A stretch of 9,708 bases of DNA, taken from contig JADMIH010000147.1 of the NCBI GenBank assembly GCA_015478675.1, forward strand, positions 1 through 9,708. The letters run 5' to 3'. The position numbers were made by a program, and so were the translations under genes. The notes under the pieces are model-generated. The model saw only the letters and a program-made list of their open reading frames with translations. It made no database searches and was not told where the DNA came from. This document shows positions 5,770-9,708 of this stretch, one piece after another; position 1 is the first letter of the stretch, and every line of letters starts with the position of its first letter. The stretch comes from Chloroflexota bacterium (lineage in GTDB: Bacteria; Chloroflexota; Chloroflexia; QHBQ01; JADMIH01).

Positions 5770-5818
5770 GCAAAGAAATGCCGCTTACGCACGGGTCGCG
5801 TAAGCGGCATTTCTTTGC
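5770..5818. terminator. Bidirectional terminator hairpin between hsp20 and mnmE
   Basis: A 21-bp perfect stem (5770-5790 with 5798-5818) with a 7-nt loop. Its GC-rich core GCCGCTTACGC/GCGTAAGCGGC is flanked by AAAGAAA on the left and TTTCTTT on the right, so on either strand the core stem is followed by a T-rich tract. It lies between the convergent stops of hsp20 (5753) and mnmE (5900) and should terminate both transcripts, although the T-tracts are interrupted by one C. Confidence 0.85.
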
Positions 5819-5899
5819 CGCGCATCTCAACTTCCGCCATACACTACATCGGCACGTAAGTCCGCACACTGTACACGTGCGCTAAAGCCTCACGTCGGC

Positions 5900-7300
5900 T
5901 CACTTGCCAATGCAAAAGTTGCGGAAAATCTCGTCCAGTAGATCCTCACCGACTGTTTCACCTGTGATCTCCCCCAGGGCATTCAAGGCGCTGTGCAAGT
6001 CCACCGCTATAAAAGCGGCAGCGAACCCTCCCACAGCGCCTTCTAGCGCGGCAGCCACATGCTCCTCAGCCCTTTGCAAGGCGTCGCGGTGCCGCAGGCT
6101 CGTCACTATCCCCTCACCCTTGGCCGGGGCCACTTTACCCCTTAGCGCAGCTTCAGCGAGCTTTGCTTCGAGCTTAGCTGTCCCCTCCGGCACTTCAGCT
6201 GACGTGTCAACTACCGGGATGTCACCCAGCTTGCGTTGTAGCTCCGCTACCTCCATGCGCATTGGCAGGTCGCTCTTGTTGAGAGCGGCTACGCATGCTG
6301 CCTGCGGTTTGGCCTTACTCTGTTCTATCACTGCGCAATCTTCCAGCGTTAGCGGCTCCGAGCCGTCAAAAACCATCACCACAAGATCGGCTTCCACCAA
6401 CGCGCGCCGCGTGCGTTCCATCCCGATCTTCTCTATCGGATCATCTGTTGTTCCCGCCCTGCGCAGCCCCGCTGTGTCGGTAATCACCAGAGGCACGCCA
6501 CGCACGTTGGCAACCTCCTCCAGCGTGTCACGAGTCGTGCCCGGTATCGCTGTGACTATGGCCCTATCCGCCCTCAGTAGTGCGTTGAGAAGGCTAGACT
6601 TGCCGACGTTCGGCCTCCCCACAAGGGCGGTACGCACCCCCTGGCGGAGCACGATCCCTGTGCCCGCACTGGCGATGAGCGCCCTGATCTCTTGCAGTGC
6701 GTCTCCAAGCTCAGGCGATACGTCCGCAGTGGGCACGTCATCTTCCGGGAAGTCAATTGTGGCTTCCAGATGGGCAAGGGCGTGAAGCAGCCTGGCTCTT
6801 ATCACACTGACGCGGCTTGATACACCACCGCGCAGCTGCTCAACTGCCAGCCCCAGCCCTCTCTCTGTTCGCGCCTGCACAACGTCCAGCACCGCCTCTG
6901 CTTGTGCAAGGTCGAGCCTCCCGTTGAGGAATGCTCTCAGAGTAAACTCGCCCGGTTGCGCCAGCCGCGCCCCTTCACGGAGACAAAGGCCAAGCACTCT
7001 CTGCAAGGGCACTGTGCCGCCATGACAGTCTATCTCTACCACGTCTTCACGCGTGTAGGAGTGTGGCGCACGCATGAGCACCGCAAGCACTTCGTCCACT
7101 CGCTCACCGTTGGCAGGGTCGGTTATATACCCTAACATTAGCTTATGCGATTCAATCTCCCCGGCCTTCTTCTGCTTGCCCGAATGCAACACAAAGAGGC
7201 GCGCCAGCATCTCGGCTGCCCCTGGCCCGCTCAACCTGACTGTGCCTATGCCCCCCTCACCAGGTGGTGTGGCTATTGCCGCGATGGTGTCGTTATACAT
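5900..7300 (-). CDS. mnmE: tRNA modification GTPase MnmE (TrmE)
   Basis: MnmE works with MnmG to place the carboxymethylaminomethyl (or aminomethyl) group on uridine 34 of tRNAs that read split codon boxes, using a methylene-folate carbon and GTP hydrolysis. The 466 residues are of normal length. The N-terminal folate-binding, dimerisation domain (1-118) starts with the typical DTIAAIATPPGEGGIGTVRLSG. A helical domain follows, with the G domain inserted: P-loop GRPNVGKSS (228-236), GTTRDT (254-259, K+-dependent switch I), DTAG (275-278), NKSD (341-344) and TSA (366-368). The C-terminal FCIGK supplies the catalytic cysteine motif C-[ILV]-G-K. The start 24 bp after the kinase stop suggests cotranscription with it. 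It is the last gene of the cluster; mnmG is not adjacent on the downstream side. Confidence 0.97.
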   Translation of the reverse strand: MYNDTIAAIATPPGEGGIGTVRLSGPGAAEMLARLFVLHSGKQKKAGEIESHKLMLGYITDPANGERVDEVLAVLMRAPHSYTREDVVEIDCHGGTVPLQRVLGLCLREGARLAQPGEFTLRAFLNGRLDLAQAEAVLDVVQARTERGLGLAVEQLRGGVSSRVSVIRARLLHALAHLEATIDFPEDDVPTADVSPELGDALQEIRALIASAGTGIVLRQGVRTALVGRPNVGKSSLLNALLRADRAIVTAIPGTTRDTLEEVANVRGVPLVITDTAGLRRAGTTDDPIEKIGMERTRRALVEADLVVMVFDGSEPLTLEDCAVIEQSKAKPQAACVAALNKSDLPMRMEVAELQRKLGDIPVVDTSAEVPEGTAKLEAKLAEAALRGKVAPAKGEGIVTSLRHRDALQRAEEHVAAALEGAVGGFAAAFIAVDLHSALNALGEITGETVGEDLLDEIFRNFCIGK

Positions 7301-7324
7301 CGAAGCTCATCATACCAGTGTTGC

Positions 7325-8191
7325 CTAATTTCTGACCCCCGGCTCACGCCTCTCTACTCTCTCCCTGTCGGGGATCGCCGTGATGCCTGGCCCTTCGATG
7401 GCGCAGGCCGCTGTGGCGTGCGCGAAGCGTGTCGCCTGAGGTAGCTTCCCGCTCTTGCTGTACTGCGTAAATAGAGCTGCCGCGAAGACATCCCCCGCCC
7501 CTGTCGGGTCTACGCTTTGCGTGGGGTACGCGCTTACCAGGGTGCGCTCGCCGTTGCTGTGTACCCTCGCATCTCCTGCCCCACCTGTAATCACCACGAT
7601 AGGAGCAAGGTTGACATAACTGCCCACCAGTTCCTCTTCGTAGCCCAGGTCTTCTATGCTGAGCACAAGCAGAGCATTATCGAGCAAATGGGTGAGCGGT
7701 TCGGGCACAGGAGACGCCGACTGTGTGACTCGCCCCTCGCTATCCCACCGGCGCATCCACCCCTGCGGGGTGACGCCCAGCAGCGGTGGGGACAAGCCGG
7801 CGGGCAGTCGCGCAGGCAACTCTTGCGCGATTGGCCCCAGGTGAACTATAGGGGCTTTCAACCACTCCGGCGGCACATCCTCGTATCTTAGCCTGTCTGC
7901 CCATGCGCTCAACAGCTGGCTGCGGTTCCCCTGCGTGTCATACACATTGCTGAATGTAGTCGTTTCGCGTGACGGCACACAGTGTATCCACACCCCCTCA
8001 CTTCTGGCCGCATCAAGCAAAGCAACGTCCGCCAGCGCCATGCTGGTAACGATAGCCGCTTGCAAGCCGAGTCGCTGTGCCGTAATAGCCGCGTAGGTAA
8101 CCGTGCCCCCAGGCATAGAACCGCCGCCGGGGAGAAGGTCTTTCGCCACGTGTCCAAGCACAACGTAGTCCGGGCAAGCTCTGTAGCTCAT
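7325..8191 (-). CDS. PfkB-family carbohydrate kinase
   Basis: A member of the ribokinase/PfkB superfamily, which phosphorylates sugars, nucleosides or inositol with ATP. The 288 residues show the N-terminal strand VVLGHVAKD (10-18), the di-Gly substrate region PGGTVTYAA (27-35), ITGGAGDARV (201-210) near the ATP site, and the signature DPTGAGDVFAAAL (228-240) with the anion-hole GAGD and catalytic Asp234. The 'lid' region is short, and 'VTPQGWMRRWD' (140-150) is reminiscent of inositol-kinase-like members, but I would not assign a substrate. The gene lies between khpB/jag and mnmE on the same strand, 24 bp before mnmE and 90 bp after khpB. Translation initiation signals are poor: only a distant GAGGGG precedes the ATG. 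Confidence 0.88.
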   Translation of the reverse strand: MSYRACPDYVVLGHVAKDLLPGGGSMPGGTVTYAAITAQRLGLQAAIVTSMALADVALLDAARSEGVWIHCVPSRETTTFSNVYDTQGNRSQLLSAWADRLRYEDVPPEWLKAPIVHLGPIAQELPARLPAGLSPPLLGVTPQGWMRRWDSEGRVTQSASPVPEPLTHLLDNALLVLSIEDLGYEEELVGSYVNLAPIVVITGGAGDARVHSNGERTLVSAYPTQSVDPTGAGDVFAAALFTQYSKSGKLPQATRFAHATAACAIEGPGITAIPDRERVERREPGVRN

Positions 8192-8216
8192 TGAAAATGC
8201 AACCGCCCCTCTACAA

Positions 8217-8253
8217 AGAACGCCAAGCTCTTACACTTTGTTCTTGGCGTTCT
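8217..8253 (-). terminator. Hairpin between khpB and the PfkB-family kinase
   Basis: On the - strand AGAACGCCAAG (8253-8243) pairs perfectly with CTTGGCGTTCT (8227-8217), an 11-bp stem with a 15-nt loop, followed by TTGTAG. The T-tract is short and interrupted, so it is a weak or partial terminator, or a processing/stabilising hairpin, 28 bp after the khpB stop and 25 bp before the kinase start. It could lower transcription into the kinase and mnmE. Confidence 0.5.
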
Positions 8254-8281
8254 ATGTATAGCGGCAGTTAGACAGGGAGAT

Positions 8282-9244
8282 TTACTTCGGGAGTACAACC
8301 ACTCTGCGCTCGGGCTCTGCTCCGCTCGACTCTGTTGTAACGGCGGGGTGCTCCTGCAAGGTCATGTGGATGATGCGCCGCTCGTAGGCGGGCATCGCCT
8401 CAAGGGGGATCGCCTGCTTGCGGTTTTCCACCTGGTCGGCGGTGCGGCGTGCCAGGTTCACCAGTGCCAGCTTTCGGCGCAGCCTGTATCCCTCTACGTC
8501 CACAATGATCCGCGCCCAGAGGTCTACCTGGCGGCCCACTATCAGGTTAGTGAGGAATTGCAGCGCGTCCAGTGTTTCCCCTCTACGCCCTATCAGGTTG
8601 TTCTGGTCGCGCTCGTTGAGCCCCACCACGTTGAGCAGCACCGACTCGGCATCGTCAGCAAAGGCCGCGTCAGCCCCCTCGTTAGCTTCGCGGCGCACGA
8701 TACGCCCCCTCACTTTCATTCCCACCAATATCTTTTGCAGCACTTCCGCCGCCACCGGCGCGACCGCATCCTGTGGCGTGGCATGCTCGCCCGCCGCTAG
8801 AGGCGCTGTCTGCAGTGAGCTATCGAGGAGCACTTCTACAGGCGCTTCGGCAGGCTCTATACGGTTCCCGTAGTTATCCTCCTCGATCTCCTCAATGTCC
8901 TCGTCACCTATGGGACGCGTAAGTTGAGACCCCGGCTGAGCGGACCTGCTGAAGCCGCTGCCGCCCATAGGCGCGCGCTCCACCCTCTCAGACCTCTTTC
9001 CCCTCTCTACATAGTCGTTGCGCCTGTTGGGGCCCGTTTGGGGCCGGCGGATTCTAGGTGATATCTCTTCCTGAGGCTGGGCTCCGCCCCTGTCAGAGGC
9101 AGTTACTCGCACGAGCACTTCTTCACCCCCGGGATCGGTGGCCAGCACTTCGACTTTCACCTCGTCACGGCTTCGTCCCAACTGTTCGAGCGCTAGCGCG
9201 ACAGCATCGTCCACGCTGCGGGCTTGTATATCCACCTGTCGCAA
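8282..9244 (-). CDS. khpB: KhpB/Jag RNA-binding protein (Jag-N, KH, R3H domains)
   Basis: KhpB (Jag, EloR) is a KH-R3H RNA-binding protein that partners with KhpA and affects cell elongation and mRNA regulation in Gram-positive bacteria. The 320-residue product has a Jag-N-like domain (1-50, SVDDAVALALEQLGRSRDEVKVEVL), a long charged and probably disordered linker (51-160, with the acidic run DEDIEEIEED), a type-II KH domain (about 164-250) with the GRRG loop (219-222) and TLDALQFLTNLIV, and an R3H domain (about 252-317) with ERRIIHMTLQEH (288-299). The KKGFLG-like motif expected at the end of Jag-N is not visible. It is longer than many homologues (about 200-330). The start is a TTG at 9244 with an ideal AGGAGG 6 nt upstream. 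It follows the putative yidC with 78 bp between. Confidence 0.93.
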   Translation of the reverse strand: MRQVDIQARSVDDAVALALEQLGRSRDEVKVEVLATDPGGEEVLVRVTASDRGGAQPQEEISPRIRRPQTGPNRRNDYVERGKRSERVERAPMGGSGFSRSAQPGSQLTRPIGDEDIEEIEEDNYGNRIEPAEAPVEVLLDSSLQTAPLAAGEHATPQDAVAPVAAEVLQKILVGMKVRGRIVRREANEGADAAFADDAESVLLNVVGLNERDQNNLIGRRGETLDALQFLTNLIVGRQVDLWARIIVDVEGYRLRRKLALVNLARRTADQVENRKQAIPLEAMPAYERRIIHMTLQEHPAVTTESSGAEPERRVVVLPK

Positions 9245-9250
9245 ACTATT

Positions 9251-9256
9251 CCTCCT
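9251..9256 (-). promoter_or_regulatory. Ribosome-binding site that fixes the TTG start of khpB
   Basis: On the - strand AGGAGG sits 6 nt before TTG (9244-9242). No ATG exists in frame nearby, and the next candidate (GTG at 9235) is 15 nt from the site, so the rare TTG codon is the best supported start. Confidence 0.8.
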
Positions 9257-9322
9257 CTTCTCTGAGCCGAGAGCTACTGTGTAAGGTTGAGCATCTATAC
9301 TGCTCGTTGCCCCACCACGCCC

Positions 9323-9708
9323 CTATCTCTTACTTCGCTTTTTCCTCGGCAGCTGAGTGGGCCCGCTAGGCTGCGCGTCGCCACTGTAGACGCCGTCGCT
9401 TTTGCCGTTTCCGTTGCCATTACTGTATCCACCCCCATACACGTTGCCACTTCCCCCAGCATTACCATTACCGCTTGCCCCTTCTTCAGAGCTATAACGG
9501 GCGGCTCTCGGCGTGTTCTTCGCCGGGCGATAGCTCCCTTTGCTCTTTACGCGAACAGTGGTCGCCCCGTCGTTCTCCTGCTCGCCGGCGCCTAGCTCTT
9601 CTTGCTGACCCACCTTGAGGCCATTGCTGATTCTTAGTGGCTGGCCTTCGGCTGCCTTCTTCACTTCCTGGGCTTCGAGTGCTTTGTCCATCATCCACGA
9701 CATCACGC
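9323..9708 (-). CDS. yidC: Probable C-terminal tail of membrane insertase YidC/OxaA (partial)
   Basis: The frame is open to the window edge, so this is the last 127 or so residues of a longer protein. The visible part begins SWMMDKALEAQEVKKAAEG, an amphipathic helix, followed by a charged segment and a Gly/Asn/Ser/Tyr-rich low-complexity stretch (about 75-110, GNGNAGGSGN, GGGYSNGNGNG), ending in a basic LPRKKRSKR. YidC proteins commonly end in a basic cytoplasmic tail, and yidC is almost always directly upstream of jag, which is the case here. No YidC membrane segment is inside the window, so the name rests on position and tail chemistry only. The long Gly/Asn linker would be unusual for YidC. 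Another membrane or RNA-linked protein encoded before jag is the alternative. Confidence 0.55.
   Translation of the reverse strand, partial: VMSWMMDKALEAQEVKKAAEGQPLRISNGLKVGQQEELGAGEQENDGATTVRVKSKGSYRPAKNTPRAARYSSEEGASGNGNAGGSGNVYGGGYSNGNGNGKSDGVYSGDAQPSGPTQLPRKKRSKR

Noticed and set aside
5852..5880. GCACGT/ACGTGC inverted repeat after mnmE as a terminator
   Set aside because: Only 6 bp with a 17-nt loop and no T-tract; the strong 5770-5818 hairpin is a better candidate.
5904..6785. 293-codon open frame on + opposite mnmE
   Set aside because: It is Ser/Ala/Arg-rich, has no recognisable motif and is the antisense shadow of a clear MnmE gene.

Overview
The window looks like chromosomal, housekeeping-rich DNA of a GC-moderate bacterium, most likely a member of the Chloroflexota (perhaps the Ktedonobacteria). 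That placement is an inference from the divergent style of the proteins, a long acidic linker in KhpB, a Met/Gly-rich L7/L12 hinge, and a CIRCE/HrcA-type operator in front of a small heat-shock gene. No database search was possible, so the taxonomy is tentative. I see no rRNA, tRNA, CRISPR array, transposase or phage gene.

Left part (1-2942, all on +). A near-consensus promoter drives a leader of about 240 nt that ends in a strong intrinsic terminator just before rplJ. An upstream segment of the leader is exactly complementary to the 5' arm of that terminator, so the leader looks like a complete attenuator (ribosomal protein L10 leader). It is followed by rplJ (L10) and rplL (L7/L12). After an 83-bp inverted-repeat structure come a small alkyltransferase-like DNA-binding protein with an unusual PCQR active-site motif, a membrane-anchored protein of unknown function, and a small hypothetical protein.

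Middle part. A gene on the - strand for a multi-pass GT-C type glycosyltransferase converges on the hypothetical gene with only 6 bp between the stop codons. The intergenic stretch 4587-5105 carries a probable promoter for the glycosyltransferase, C/G-rich palindromic repeat-like DNA, and the hsp20 control region. That control region is a TTGACA/TATTAA promoter with a perfect palindrome in its spacer and a perfect CIRCE operator over the expected transcription start. The Hsp20 chaperone gene ends in a 21-bp perfect hairpin that probably terminates both hsp20 and the convergent mnmE.

Right part (5900-9708, all on -). In transcription order: the probable C-terminal tail of YidC (cut by the window edge), khpB/jag (TTG start, ideal Shine-Dalgarno), a PfkB-family sugar kinase, and mnmE. 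This is the conserved rpmH-rnpA-yidC-jag-mnmE neighbourhood with a carbohydrate kinase inserted between jag and mnmE. A hairpin lies between khpB and the kinase. Together the cluster covers membrane-protein insertion, RNA binding and tRNA U34 modification. I found no clear evidence for a wholly new system. The most informative items are the L10 leader switch, the PCQR alkyltransferase-like protein, the CIRCE-controlled sHSP promoter and the inserted kinase.
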